The position numbers were made by a program, and so were the translations under genes. Under the pieces are notes generated by a model. That model saw nothing but the letters and a program-made list of their open reading frames with translations, searched no databases and was not told where the DNA came from. 64,000 nucleotides of DNA from Echinarachnius parma (taxonomy: Eukaryota; Echinodermata; Echinoidea; Clypeasteroida; Echinarachniidae): assembly GCA_037951105.1 (NCBI GenBank), contig JBAMJV010003766.1, forward strand, positions 62,001-126,000, written 5' to 3'. Shown in pieces: positions 46,500 to 58,849 of this stretch. The number at the start of each line of letters is the position of its first letter. The stretch's first letter is position 1.

Positions 46500-46825
46500 C
46501 AAAAGCAGTACACGTATGGTCTAGAGGTTTTGGGTGCTGCAAACAAAACAATTTAAAATCTGTTTTGATTCTTCAGAAACGAATTGCAAGGGTGTTAGCA
46601 TTCAAAGATGTCAGACATCCTTCAGGTCCACTATTTTTGGAATTAAAACTGTTAGACGTGATGTCTGACATTACTGTTATATGTGATGTATTTAACGTGT
46701 TGTATTATTGCTATGCATTGTTTTACCATGTATACTTTCTATTTGTATGCTTTTATTCAAGTTGTGGAAATAAAATTAATTTGAATTTTAATTTGAATTT
46801 GTATTTTAATTTGAATTTGAAAAGA
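46500..46825 (+). mobile_element. 5'-truncated LINE fragment
   Basis: Frame with SVLILQKRIARVLAF and GPLFLELKLLDV, typical of the LINE ORF2 C-terminal region. It ends in an (AATTTGA)n tail at 46775-46820. Confidence 0.55.
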
Positions 46826-46865
46826 CGTCTTTAAGCAATACCGTTATATGATTGGTATATTAAAT

Positions 46866-47395
46866 ATTCATGCATAATTTGATAAATAATAATCTTTCAT
46901 TTCTTGCTCATCCGTATGAACATGATGAAACACGGAATAAAGAGAAATGTAATACATGTATAAGCGTTATCATCAATAAAACAATCGTTGGAAAACAAAT
47001 CAATATCATATTCAGGACCATATTTGTGGAACCAATTACCGATGAATTTAAGGGCAAATATTAGACGGAAAAGCTTTTGCCAATCACAATGATTAGAAAA
47101 ATAATAATTAATAACAAATAATTTATTTAGTTTTTGATTGATACAATTTCAATTCATGTACATAGTGTAAATAAGTTAGTTCAGCTGATAATGTATTATT
47201 GTTTGTGTATTTAACCATTATCGGGCCTAACCTCGATTAGCATTGTGCTATTTTGTTAGTCCCTTTTGTCGATTCTCCATTTGTATTATTTATTTCAAGA
47301 TGTATCATTAATCTGTTGTATGATTATATATATATTGTAAATTGGAAATATTGAACTGATTATTATTGACAATAAATCCATTTCATTTCATTTCA
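46866..47395 (+). mobile_element. LINE C-terminal remnant with TTTCA tail
   Basis: A frame near 47010 reads SGPYLWNQLPMNLR, the conserved GPxLWNxLP motif, with frameshifts before it. The 3' UTR ends in (TTTCA)3 at 47395. Confidence 0.55.
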
Positions 47396-47559
47396 AATTG
47401 ATAAAATTACATCCAGGAAGCGCAAAGATGATTCATCACCTTGTGATCTTACTGCAAATAAATTGAATGAGTTTTTTGTATCAGTTGGAAATGTAAATGG
47501 AAATAACAATACGGATGATATGGTGTATACAATCATGGAAACATCCGGAATGTATATAT

Positions 47560-47775
47560 GAATCTATGTTTGTTAGCGTATTGTAACAAAACATCACATT
47601 CACAAGTTTGTTCAAATTGTCGAAACCAATATGCTTTTAGAGAGCGCCCTCTTGTGTTTTTAACGACTGCCTTTTTAATGATAAGAGGCTTCTTACTTAG
47701 CCGCTTGTAATTTTTCTACCTTTTTGGCATGGAATAGTTATAACTATTAGTTTGTAACTATGATGCAAGTGTTGG
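47560..47775. mobile_element. MITE family 1, partial
   Basis: ACAAAACATCACATTCACA, GAGAGCGCCCTCTTG and GTTATAACTATTAGTTTGTA are family 1 blocks. The right end is replaced by the TG microsatellite. Confidence 0.65.
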
Positions 47776-47777
47776 TT

Positions 47778-47778
47778 A

Positions 47779-47861
<83 letters not shown>

Positions 47862-47885
47862 GTGTGCGTGCGTGTGCGTGCGTGC

Positions 47886-47983
<98 letters not shown>
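47778..47983. repeat. (TG)n microsatellite, about 205 bp
   Basis: Almost pure TG/GT with a few CG and GGTG interruptions. The long CVCVCV and HTHTHT frames over it are artefacts. Confidence 0.98.
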
Positions 47984-49249
47984 TGTCATGTTTGTGTGCG
48001 GGAGGGAATTATGAATCAGATCCAGAATACGTCACATAACATGTGACGTAAATGAAGTCATTATAAACGCGCGTTGACTATTTAAAAGCGAAAATGGTGC
48101 AGAGATAGTGAACAGAACTGCAACCAATTTGCATCGTTAGAGGACGGGAACGGCGTCCTCATCCACCGTACGCGAAAAGTCCCTAATAATGTAACCCAAC
48201 GGTGTGCACACATCTATGGTAATCCATGCCTCTATACATGTTTGGGGCATTAAAGCCAAATAACAGTATTGGGGAAGTTACCGAAAGTATCTTTATTGGC
48301 CAAACTAACTGATCAGTATTGTTGAAATAGCATAAAAAGGGCTTGTGTTGAAAAATCCGAACCTTAGTATCGTTAAATGCAGAAATATCAGTGAAAACGT
48401 TTATGCAAGCCGCTGACATTGGGCCTAAATTCACTCCAGTTCGGCCCATCTACGCTGGCCATATCTATTCGCTCAGTTCGCATGCGAAACCATGTGCCGC
48501 ATTTTGCCATAGGTTTTGCACGCATCGCACGAGGGTGCATATCAACATACAACCATGACAACCGTCGGCGATATCTATCAATGCATTGATAGTGTTCTAA
48601 TTTGCCAAATATATCAATTAGTAGGCGGTTTCCTGGACAAATTTGTATAATCGCATATTAGTAAAAAAAAATATATATTCATCCTCATGGTTGGTAATAA
48701 GAGCGAACATTTCATTTTTGTGTGTGGGGCGTTTCCCATTACCATGATTACTGTCTGGTAGCTTTAAGAAACACACAACACACATTCGTAGGCGTACGTG
48801 TGTTTCTTATATGTATCAATTGGATCGACTGTTGGTAGCCTTATTCATGTGGTCGACGTAAAGAGATATCATTTCCTAATCTTTGCTGGACTGCATTATC
48901 TAAAAAAAGATCAACGATTAAATCATGATGATGAGACACAATCATATGCGTCGATCTCTTCTCGCCATTGGGGGGGGGGGGGGGTGATTACGTAATTTCG
49001 ATGGGTTAGGGGGCACCAAATTTAAGTTTTTAACCGAATGACAACTCAAGTCAACGGACATTGTGTTACTTGGTGGGCACACATGCATTGGCAAGAAACA
49101 CTTGGAAGGTTGTGGAGTCGGGACCCGCTATTTGACCCATCCGCGGGGCTCAGGAGGCAGAGCACCAGTTAGCTTTTCGGATTTCGATGTTTAGAAATGT
49201 TCAGATTATTAATGCAAGTACTCTGATGAAGCCCTGAATGGAATCAGTC
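47984..49249. other. No gene seen
   Basis: Mixed AT-rich sequence with a G-run at 48970-48984. Nothing recognised on either strand. Confidence 0.4.
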
Positions 49250-49620
49250 AATGGATAATATAATAATATAATAATAATATCCACTATTTATATAGCGCCT
49301 ATCACGATTGATAATCATCTCTAAGCGCTTTACAATTTTATTATTACCCCGGTCATAGGATACAATGCAAACCAGCACACATTGTGTGCACCATCTCCAC
49401 TCCCTAGGGAGTATTCCTTCCAAGCGCTCAGTGGGCTCAAGAAGATCGTTCACATAAAGGCTTTCACCTCCTACCGGTCCCCATTTATACACCTGGGTAA
49501 AGAGCAGCAATAGTGGATGAATTGTCTTGCTGAAGGACAAACGCCGTGGGCAGGGTTCGAACTCGGGATCTCATGATCGGAAAGCGCGCGCTCTAGCAAT
49601 CTTGCCACACCACATCCACT
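49250..49620 (-). mobile_element. tRNA-derived SINE
   Basis: The minus strand starts with a tRNA-like head (TGGCAAGATTGCTAGAGCGC, then B box GAGTTCGAACCCTG). A central body follows, then the conserved tail AAGCGCTTAGAGATGATTAT / GGCGCTATATAAATAGTGG, ending in ATTATT repeats at 49258-49280. Confidence 0.7.
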
Positions 49621-50689
49621 GATACCAACATTGTGAATCTCAATGGGGGTCCAGGGGGCGGAGCTCCCTGCAGCTTTTGGATTGTTGATATCGAGAACTA
49701 AACATGTTCATAATAACATTCCATAGTTAGCTATTTCATTTCATTTATTTTATTTTATTTTGCAACTTCAAAACATAACATAAATACAAAACAATTATTT
49801 AACAACATATAATACAAATCATGAATATCACAATTGTGCTTAATTACATTAAACAATTGTATAAAATATAAGTAAATAAAGAATAACTATACAACATAAT
49901 AGTATACAGTATAGTAGGAAAGTTGCATGGGAAGTCACAATAAGCTGCAAGCTTGATAGCGTGACTCCCCAAAGAAAAAATAATGTAAGCTTAAATTATG
50001 TATACAACCTATGACATATGGGATAAAGAGAAAGAAAAGAAAGTAAGGAGAAGGAAGGGGTGCAAGTGCAAATAATTAAAGTAATTAAAGTACACGCTAG
50101 CCCTTGAAAACCATATACTAATTTATACAAAATATAAGAATATCTAACAAATTACTCATTAAATTATACAAAATATCATTAAATTACAAAAACGCAAGTT
50201 CACCGCCATCATAACACTATACAGGGAATGAAACTTATATAGGCCTATATCATTTTTTTTTTAATTTTAAATATTGATTCAGCACAATATCTTTTATCCT
50301 TCTTTTAAATTAATTTAGAAAGGTTATTTGTTTTATAAATTCAGGCAAAGTATTCCATATATCAGGCCCATGGTGTCGTATTGACTTATGAGCTAATACT
50401 ATTTTAGGGTTATTCAAATTAATATTATGACATGTACGTGTTAAATGAGAGTGTATATTTTCATTTAAAACAAAATAATCATCAAAAACAGGGGGAAGTA
50501 ATTTTTTTAAGTATTTAAACATAAATACCGCTTATAAATACCGCTATTTGTAATGTGTTAATATCATAAACTTTAAGAATATTCAATTGATAAAATCTGT
50601 ATGCGCTAAATATGAAGATTTAGTACAAATTCTAACTGCTTTCTTTTGTAAAAGAACAATTTTATCAAGATTTGTTTTACTATAGGTTT

Positions 50690-50960
50690 TCCCATCCATT
50701 TTCAAACAATCGTCATTCAATTTCGATAATTGTTAACTTCAATTTCGTCTCGGAAATGTGTGGCTTTCAGTTTTTCATGTTCAATTTCGTCTTTCAGCAC
50801 CCAATTTCGTTTGTTCCCAATCAAATTCGTGTTTGTCATATACATTTTAGTCAAAGGTAATTCGATTTCGTCCAATCGCAGACTGTGTGGCAGAAAGTGA
50901 TGATCAGTTTCGTCATTTTGCGATCAATTTCGTTCTTTCTCGTTCAAATTCGTCTCACAT
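50690..50960. repeat. Interspersed CAATTTCGT motif cluster
   Basis: About a dozen ATTTCGT/AATTCGT words, mostly preceded by CA or TC, spaced irregularly 12-40 bp apart inside the insert that splits the LINE. Confidence 0.6.
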
Positions 50961-51120
50961 TAGCAAGCTGTGATTGCTATTGAATTTTGGTATGAAATAT
51001 CTTGTTAATCATCACACTATGGCTGATTGTTGCGAGATATACATGTATTGTCATGGGTTGGTTGTAATTAATGTCTATCATATAATTTATTAACATTTTC
51101 AGTCATGATAACTCCCAGCG

Positions 51121-51123
51121 CTT

Positions 51124-51190
<67 letters not shown>

Positions 51191-51222
51191 CATCAATCAA
51201 TCAATCAATCAATCAATTGTTG
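51121..51222. repeat. (CAAT)n microsatellite
   Basis: About 24 units of TCAA/CAAT with one ACAT variant, ending where the LINE RT frame resumes. Confidence 0.95.
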
Positions 51223-51800
51223 CCGATTAAATATATAACTTTTCAACCAAGATAATGCAATTCCCCTTATCCCATAATTGTGTAATTTGTGAAATGAAAT
51301 ATTATGATTAATAGTATCAAAGGCCTTGCTCAGGTCCATAAATATAGCAATAACATGTTCTTTATTGGATAATGAATCTATAATGTTATCTAACAATTGA
51401 GTAATTGCGAAATCAGTTGATTTTTTTTTCTAAATCCAAACTGAGATAAGTTAAGTATATTATTTTTTAATAAAAATGAATCTAATCTAGTATAAATTAT
51501 CTTTTCTAAAATTTTAGAAATTACAGGGAGTAGCGATATTGGTCGATAATAAGTTATTTGTGTTCGATCATCTTTCTTATGGACAGGGATCACTTTCGCG
51601 ATTGTTAACGAATCAGGACAAGTTCCATTTATAAATGACAAATTAAATATATATTCTAAAGGGGATAAAATATAATTAATTATTTTTTTCAAACATTTTA
51701 TACTAATTCCATCGTATCCAAAAGATGTTTTTAATTGAAACGTGTTCACAATCCTTACAATTTCATCTTTATTTGTAGGATTTAAAAACATTGTATTTGG

Positions 51801-52561
51801 AGTAGGATCAAATAAATATTGAGAAAAAGTGATTATTATCAGAGTGTATTTTTTAAGGCTAAATCAGGCCCAACATTAATTTTAAAAAAATTATTAAACT
51901 CTTGTGCAATATTAAATGAATCAACAATTTCCTATTGAATAGTTGGTAAGCTCAATATAGTGGGCATAGCGAGAAAACCTGAATAATTGTGTACAACGGA
52001 CTGGGTCAGATGACCTTAGGGAGGGGGGTCCAGAGGGCGCAGCCCCCCGGAAGATTTTATATTTAGGCAGTGTAGCACTCTCTAGATGTGGTTTAAAGAA
52101 GACTATTGTATCAACTTTTACATAATGAATGAGAGGGGGGAATGTCCCTTCATTTTAATATCATTTCATATTTCTGAACCCCAACTATTGGGGGGAATAA
52201 TAATACAGGCTATCCCCTCCCCTCAAGTATTGGGAGATCTATCCCACCCCCCACCCCCCCCCCCCCCCCCCCCCCCCGTGATCGACGCCCATGGAAACAA
52301 TCATCATTGTGTATAATAATAGCACTATATACATGTATATGTAATCCTCAAGAATTCATATACTTGTTTTAGGTTTATTCGACATTTCATATGTAATTTC
52401 ATATGTAATGTAACTATGAATGTTTATATACACTGTACATGTATTTCGAATATCATAAGAATTATAATATAATATAGCATCGGCATATTGGTTTGGGCCA
52501 TCGTCTTTCATCGTTAAGTTGCCACATGACCAAGTTTAATTCCACAGCTGTGACGGTACGG
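51801..52561. other. No gene seen
   Basis: May include more upstream LINE sequence. A C-run lies at 52245-52277. Confidence 0.4.
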
Positions 52562-52945
52562 TTTAAAGGGATATAGTAACATTGTCAAAGTTCACAAAAC
52601 GTACTTAAAACTACAGTATAGTGGTTTTCTTATAACCTCGTTGTATTATTATTACCTATATAGAATCATGGAACAATTTTCCCCTTTCGTTAAACAGATA
52701 TTTACGATTGACGTGTTCGGATTTTTAATTATCCACTGAAAAGTTATAACTATGTACAAGGTCAGTGCAATGAGTCCGCGTAAAAACACTTTTCATTTTC
52801 GCTCATTACTCGGCCATATATTAACATCTTTAACGTGACATTTTGACAGATTACTAGGTGGACATATCAGATCTCAAAAATACACATTTTATCAACCACT
52901 TATCATTTTTTACAAATGTCAACAAAGTAATTAAACTCATTTATC
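52562..52945. mobile_element. MITE family 2 copy
   Basis: Starts TTTAAAGGGATATAGTAACA and keeps GATATTTACGATTGA and GCTCATTACTCGGCC blocks. The right terminus has decayed. Confidence 0.6.
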
Positions 52946-53078
52946 CGGTGTCTGAGTCCTTTTAGCCTTGGAAAATGTTATGCCATTGTTTGGAATTTGG
53001 ATGTTTATGTTAGAGAGCTTGTGGAAGGCAGCATTACAGTCATGTTGTAATTATTAGAGGGGGTTTGAGAAAACAGGA

Positions 53079-54168
53079 TTAGGGCTTTGCTCCGTTGGCC
53101 GTTTTTGCCTTGCTCTTCCTCAAGTGTTCGAGATACACGTTCAGCGTGTACAAGAACGGATTGATCGACGAATTGACAGGGATGATCAATATGACGGTCC
53201 AGGCGTAGAGTGTGGTCGGTAGGGTGGCTAGTCCTGCCTGGGAGAGGATTCCCATGACGATGACGGGCATCCAACAGACGAAGTCCGTCGCGATGATGAG
53301 GGCCATTCGTCGCGCAGTCCGGACCTCACGCTGCTGTGAGGCGGAGTTCCGCACGCTCGCGGCTGACCGGCTTACCTTGACAAACATCATCACGTAGCAG
53401 ACCAGGATGAAGATGAACGATACGAAATTCAGCCCGGTGAAGATCAGAATGGAGAACCACCATGCGGTCTGCTTTACGTTGTTACCGGGAACGAATTCGA
53501 CCGTGTATTCCAAGTAGATTTGGCCACGAATTTGAAGACTGCCCGTGCCTGAACTCTCAACATGCAATGGCAAACCCACGCACACGTCAGGAAGACTGTA
53601 AATATCAGGTCGATAAAGGTTCACTAGTAGGGGCGTGAGGCTCAGGAGAATCACGATGATCCACATCACAGCCACCAGGACTAAGCTGTTCTTCGGACTC
53701 ATCTTGTAGTTCTTAAAGGGGAACATTATTCTGAGAAATCGGTCAATAGTGATTAGAGTCAATGTAAGCACGGATGCTTCACTCGCCATGAACCCAATGA
53801 AACCAGAGCTACGGCAAAGAACGGATGTTCGCCACTGAGGTGCACTGAGGAAGAAATCATCACCATAGAGAAAGTCGGCCGTTGTTAACATCAACATGTA
53901 CACCCCCATAAGACAATCTGCCAGCGCTAGGCACGAGATGAATTCGTTCTGGGAAAGCTTGGCGCGGAGCCTACCTCGCAGACGGATGTAGAGGACCAGA
54001 ATGTTACCCACGACGGCGCTGATACCTAGCGTCCACCCAGCAATCTTTAGTGCTATGTTAGGATATATGCTCCCGCATGTGTCCAGTGGGCTTTTCTGAG
54101 ATGTTCGTGCACAGGCGAAGTTCTCATTCTCCGCAAGCAAGCAACAGAGGCGATTGTCAGACGTAGCT
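53079..54168 (-). CDS. Gene C last exon: LRR receptor hinge and 7TM domain
   Basis: The acceptor TTTGCAG opens with one base that completes the preceding Leu codon, then ATSDNRLCC, the Cys-Cys hinge typical of LRR receptors (LGR). Seven TMs follow: GNILVLYI (TM1), LALADCLMG (TM2), TLITIDRF with a DRF variant of DRY (TM3), WIIVILLSLTPLLV (TM4), LNFVSFIFILVCYVMMF (TM5), TDFVCWMPV (TM6) and NSSINPFLYTLN (TM7 NPxxY-type). Conserved extracellular Cys are at SVLCRSS and PDVCVG. TM6 and TM7 wording is closest to relaxin-receptor/GRL101-like LGRs. A short tail ends KTANGAKP-stop. 362 codons. Confidence 0.9.
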
Positions 54169-54403
54169 CTGCAAATTTAACACGATAATATATATGGTAA
54201 TCAATTTACTTTATCAAATTTGGGGACAAGTTCTTTGCACATGCCTGTGCTTTTTATTGCATTACTAAATAGCAATTTGATATGATAATCATAATAATCC
54301 AACAATGTAACAATAATACAACTACTAATTAAAAGTATTATCATTATCATAAATTGTATTATTATTATGACTACTACTATTAATATAATCAATATTAATA
54401 GTA

Positions 54404-54455
54404 GCAGTAGTAGACGTAGACGTAGTAGTAGTAGCAGTAGTAGCAGTATTAGTAT

Positions 54456-54512
<57 letters not shown>

Positions 54513-54514
54513 AG

Positions 54515-54560
<46 letters not shown>

Positions 54561-54590
54561 AAGTAGTAGAAGTAGTAGTACAAGTATTGT
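54404..54590. repeat. (AGT)n microsatellite in gene C intron
   Basis: About 60 AGT triplets with a few GTA-CGT variants. The poly-Ser, poly-Leu and poly-Thr frames here are artefacts. Confidence 0.97.
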
Positions 54591-54620
54591 TATTGTGATT
54601 ATTATCATTATGTAACTTAC

Positions 54621-54698
54621 AATTTTTCGACATTTGAGAGTCCGTGCAGTGTATCGGGATTAAGTTCAACAAGTTCGACTTCCGTACTGACGAAAAAT
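54621..54698 (-). CDS. Gene C LRR exon (last repeat, 78 nt)
   Basis: FFVSTEVELVELNPDTLHGL then SNVEKL, flanked by ATTTTCAG and GTAAGT. It is two codons longer than the other LRR exons and joins the hinge in the same phase (TT|A, Leu). Confidence 0.85.
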
Positions 54699-55031
54699 CT
54701 GAAAATATATTATTAAATCATCATCTTAAATAAAATAACTAACGATAAAATTCCTACCATGTCGCAAGACAAACTCAATTGCTATTACACTTATTGTATA
54801 TATATATAATCATTTATTTATTGAGCATGTTGAATACTCATGTCGTTTCTTTCTGAAGAACTGAAGAGCAATTTTCTTTAAAAGCTTAACATTGCTAGGC
54901 TTGATATAAATTGACCCCAGATAAAAAATCAAAATCATTGTACGTTCATTTTCGATTTCACTCATCACCATTCTCTTGTTTAAAACCAAAGATACAGGAA
55001 ACTTACCAAAATATATATAATATTAAAAAGA
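54699..55031 (-). other. Gene C intron sequence
   Basis: AT-rich intron with nothing recognised. Confidence 0.5.
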
Positions 55032-55113
55032 AAATGAGCCAAGAAAATTGGGCTTCGCTGGGAATCGGATCCGAGACTTACGTATTGCAAGAACGGTACT
55101 CTAACCATGGAGC
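55032..55113 (-). mobile_element. tRNA-like SINE piece, split by palindromic element
   Basis: The complement reads CCATGGTTAGAGTACCG, loop CTTGCAA (TGC position, Ala-like), then GGATCCGATTCCC and GAAGCCC. The 5' end continues after 55671 as GGCGATATCATATAGCTCC, so the next element inserted into it at TA. Confidence 0.55.
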
Positions 55114-55115
55114 TA

Positions 55116-55669
55116 TACAGGGTGGCCCAGAAATAACGGAACGGGGTACTTCCTAAAGTAAAGTAACAAAATGAACATGTCCATCGGATAGGGTGTCCTT
55201 TTAAATGAACAACGATACCAAGAAAAGTAATTTTGGACGTGTAGTTTATGTTTTAGGGCGCTTTGAGTGAGACCATGTCAGGTTCCTATTTTTGTCAATT
55301 TTTACCAAGTCAGTGCCTGATAAATGAGACTTATTGCCCTACATACCATTGAACACGCGAATATTCCGCGCGCCATTGTTAGTGTGCATTCAGCTGTGTG
55401 CCGAGCGGTGCCGAGAGAATGGGCTTAATTGGTCACTAGTATGACGGGCAGTAAGTCTCATTTATCAGACACTGACTTGGTAAAAATTGACAAAAATAGG
55501 AACCTGACATGGTCTCACTCAAAGCGCCCTAAAGCAAAAACTACAAGTCCAAAATTAATTTTCTTGGTATTGTTGTTCATTGGAAAGGACACCCTATCCG
55601 ATGGACATGTTCATTTTGTTACTTTATTTTGGGTAGTGCCCCGTTCCGTTATTTCTGGGCCACCCTGTA
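55116..55669. mobile_element. Palindromic MITE, 554 bp, TA target
   Basis: Arms of about 245 bp start TACAGGGTGGCCCAGAAATA. They carry matching blocks such as GACATGGTCTCACTC and CAGTGCCTGATAAATGAGAC in inverse order around a centre near 55400. TA duplications at 55114-55115 and 55670-55671. A single-arm relative is at 62368-62700. Confidence 0.8.
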
Positions 55670-55788
55670 TATGATATCGCCATAGTGTTGTGGTAGTCCT
55701 TCCTAATTAAAACCTTTGCAATGCTCGAGCGGTCATAAGCTGTGTCAACCTGACACAAACCCGAAGGCTTCTCTTTTTAGATACTTAC

Positions 55789-55860
55789 AAAAACTGTAGG
55801 GACGTAAGGTCACTAAATACGCCAGCACCGATGTTGGTGATTGTGTTGTAGCTCAGGTCC
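55789..55860 (-). CDS. Gene C LRR exon
   Basis: 72 nt, phase 2. LDLSYNTITNIGAGVFSDL then TSLQF, a canonical 24-residue LRR (LxxLxLxxNxIxxIxxGxFxxL). GTAAGT donor; acceptor CTACGTAG. Confidence 0.9.
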
Positions 55861-56048
55861 CTACGTAGTGGATGAAAGGATTATTAAGCAAATCCATCGG
55901 GAGGAAATAACTATACCACATTTCTTTGAAAATATTCATGTCAAAGTGTATAGACAAACATGTCCAAAACAGATAGAGGTCACTTGTTTACTGTCGCAAA
56001 TTTACTTGTTTCCCGTGGGTTTTCACTATATACTGGTTTGACTATAAT

Positions 56049-56425
56049 GTTAAAGTGATTCAAGTGATTCATTTAATCTATCCAAAGTTGGGACTTCAAT
56101 CATTTACCAATATCATCGTAAGATAATTCTGAATGATGAGCGAAAGTTTCATACAAAAAGAAATAATATTGTCCTAGTGAAGAAAGTTAAAAATGTATGT
56201 CAGATTTCATCACCTACTGCCCATTGCTTTGTATTACAATCGAATAGCATTCAGGAACGCTTTTCAATTTAATTATGAATTTCACCATAATTAGGGAGAC
56301 ATTTACAAATTCAAAACCCATTTCATTCTTCTGTTACTATAAACTAAACAACAAGGGACAATATAAATATAAACGCTCCAAGTGATTTTGATTAAATTTG
56401 ACAAATTTAATGGATCACTTCAACT
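56049..56425. mobile_element. MITE family 3 copy in gene C intron
   Basis: TTAAAGTGATTCAAGTGATT at the left and AATGGATCACTTCAACT at the right. The interior GACTTCAATCA and CATTCTTCTGTTACTATAA blocks match the full copy. Confidence 0.55.
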
Positions 56426-56554
56426 GTATTCACTGTCCAGAGTGTCGTAGATTCAGGACTTGTCCCGAAAATCATCAGGACGACTTCAATCAATGCCGAG
56501 TAATTGATATTATTATCTAAATTATTTACCGAAAGGTTATAAATGCAAACTTAC

Positions 56555-56626
56555 AAGTATTCGAGTTGGTCTAGTCCCGCAAACAGTCCGCTCGTCAAAT
56601 TGGTAAGATAGTTGCTGGATAAATTC
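56555..56626 (-). CDS. Gene C LRR exon
   Basis: 72 nt, phase 2: LNLSSNYLTNLTSGLFAGL then DQLEY. It has a GTAAGT donor and an ATATAG acceptor, and the LRR consensus is complete. Confidence 0.9.
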
Positions 56627-57293
56627 CTATATGGGAAAGAAGATACCAAAAAGACATTAATTAGCTGACAGGATGATCCTGTTTCATTCAATGCGCTATA
56701 GAAATTGAGCTCACCATTATTTACTATTATCTAGTGTCCTACTGTTATATGAATGTAAGCCAATATCCACTAGTTCATAGTCAAAGGGTGTCATAGCGGC
56801 TACCTTCAAACAATATTTCGAATCTAATATTGAGTGAAACTCCTGATGTACATACATTTTGTTGCAAACGGGAAACGACATAATATTATTCTGGAAATGC
56901 TTACATGGAATAAAACAGATTGCGTATAAATACTCTATGATGGTGATCCGCACCTGACAAACATAGTATTTTGATATGATATCATGTACATGTAAGGGAT
57001 ATTTGGAGCGAATCGCGCTCATAATCAACAGAAGTCAGGTTAGATTAAACAAAATTTTAAAAGGCAACAAATTGATACTGGTATTCGAAGTTTTGATATG
57101 AAAAATAATTACAATGAAAATTATCAAAGCTACGAAATAAAATATACAAAATAAGTACAGTATACGTGTACATCACTAGTGCCCAAAGTTATAGTGTAGT
57201 GGTAGTTCTAACTCTTATGTCGTATATGTGTATGATTCGTATAGGTGTGAATCAACACCACAAAACAGACAAATAAAAAAAACGTTAACTTAC
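56627..57293 (-). other. Gene C intron
   Basis: AT-rich; no element recognised. Confidence 0.5.
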
Positions 57294-57365
57294 AATATTT
57301 TCAGGTTTTCCAGCCCATCGAAGGCACCGATCGGAATACTTCCAATCTTGTTGTGTTCGAGCAAC
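57294..57365 (-). CDS. Gene C LRR exon
   Basis: 72 nt, phase 2: LLEHNKIGSIPIGAFDGL then ENLKI. GTAAGT donor, AACAG acceptor. Confidence 0.9.
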
Positions 57366-58574
57366 CTGTTTCAAAATCATAAAAGAGGGAGACTTTAATT
57401 CACAAAATTTGAACAAATGTATTGCAAAACGCATATAGTATCACCGTCATTGTTATACAAACAAAATAGTGTGTTTCGGTTATTTCGCCCAATATCATTT
57501 TTATATTAAGGTATGTTTTTGAAGTTATGAATGAAACCTTTCCATAATATTTTTGACTGCTTGTATTATTCCTCAGCACGTTTAACCGCAGTTTTATCAA
57601 TTTTTTAAAATTTGAGGTATTTCTATTTTAAATAAACCATTACTATATTTTTATTAAAACGTCAATATACATAGACAAGGTAATTTGACTATTCACACGC
57701 ATGTAGTAAATACAATAGCATATACATTTTTTTTTTTACAGTTTTATTGCAATACAGTAAACAATTTACAAACGCCCCAACGAAATGCAATGTTACCCAA
57801 ACACAAACAAGTATCAAGAAATAACACATCTTGTTCATCACATAAAATCGACTTATTTTCCACGTGCTAAATTGAAACTTACATATTATTATCACACCGT
57901 TTTATAACAAATAAAATGACACATTAGAAATATGTCTGACATCGTTCCCTTCTCTCGCCATTTCCCTATATATCCTGTTTAAATGCATAGTATTGATTTG
58001 GTTTGAAGGCTAGAAAGAAATATTTACAGCTTATTCAGAGCACTGTTTTCATTAGAATAGCTAATGTTACTGCATAAGTGCATTTTTAGACATTTGGTTG
58101 TTTATACGTTTTTAGTTTTTTTTCCTAAATTGTAAATGTTATGGGGGTTTTTATTACCCAATATGAAATAAAGAGATAACCAGAATAAATTTTATAAACC
58201 CATGTTAATATATTTTCACGAATGTTGGTTTAAAATTAAATATAAAAAATTTCAAATAATAATATTTATGGATTGTTCGACCGTTTCTGAACCGATTTTG
58301 AACAAACAAGTCCCCGTTTCACACTTAGTTTGCATGACCTCACAATAAAATACTTCTTGAAGTGCTTATCCAAAACTACTCTCGTTTACTATCAATTGTG
58401 TATGAATAGACGGATAAATAGGGGGGCTGACCGAGGCAAGAAGAGATGTGAAGAAAAAAATTTGTTCTTATCCCCATTTTTTCTCAAAGGGCTTTTCCAG
58501 GGATTCATTTACGAATTCATAATGTGTACATAAACTCAAACTAAGAATGAAAAACGGAAATGTATTAAACTTAC
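57366..58574 (-). other. Gene C intron with MITE family 1 fragment
   Basis: Positions 58190-58330 carry TTTCTGAACCGATTTTGA and related family 1 sequence. The rest is AT-rich without genes. Confidence 0.5.
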
Positions 58575-58646
58575 AAATGAACTAAGCTTTCGAGTCCTGC
58601 AAACAGCTCCTCGTGTATAGAATACAGTTCATTATCATCGATGCTT
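58575..58646 (-). CDS. Gene C LRR exon
   Basis: 72 nt, phase 2: LSIDDNELYSIHEELFAGL then ESLVH. GTAAGT donor, CTTACAG acceptor. Confidence 0.9.
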
Positions 58647-58849
58647 CTGTAAGAGAAAGAGAATGACTTTGTCAATAACAGTAAAACGAATTCGTCGTCA
58701 GGGGTTTTATCTCTAAAAACATTTTTTTAAACAAGTTATAGTAGAGAGAAACCACGAAAACTGGACAACTTGACCTTTGACCTCTGGCAGATTTTGGCTC
58801 ACTCCACCCCCTCCTGTGAAAGGTAATTACATGTCATTTTTGACATGAT

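Larger units (their letters stand above)
49733..51800 (-). mobile_element. LINE with degraded reverse transcriptase
   Basis: Minus-strand order: 51791-51390 carries RT fingers (VIPVHKKDD, YYRPISLLPVISKILEK), with a frameshift in an A9 tract at about 51421-51429. Then 51396-51222 has palm motif A (IFMDLSKAFDTINH). After an insert at 50688-51222 come DKIVLLQKKAVRICTKSSY and, at 50522-50310, HGPDIWNTLPEFIKQ and the C-terminus. The 3' UTR ends in ATTTTATTT/TTTCA repeats at 49733. Multiple stops make it a pseudogene. Confidence 0.75.

Noticed and set aside
47747-48046. CVCVCV and HTHTHT proteins
   Set aside because: Translations of the TG microsatellite.
54201-54672. Poly-Ser, poly-Leu and poly-Thr frames
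   Set aside because: Translations of the AGT microsatellite inside a gene C intron.
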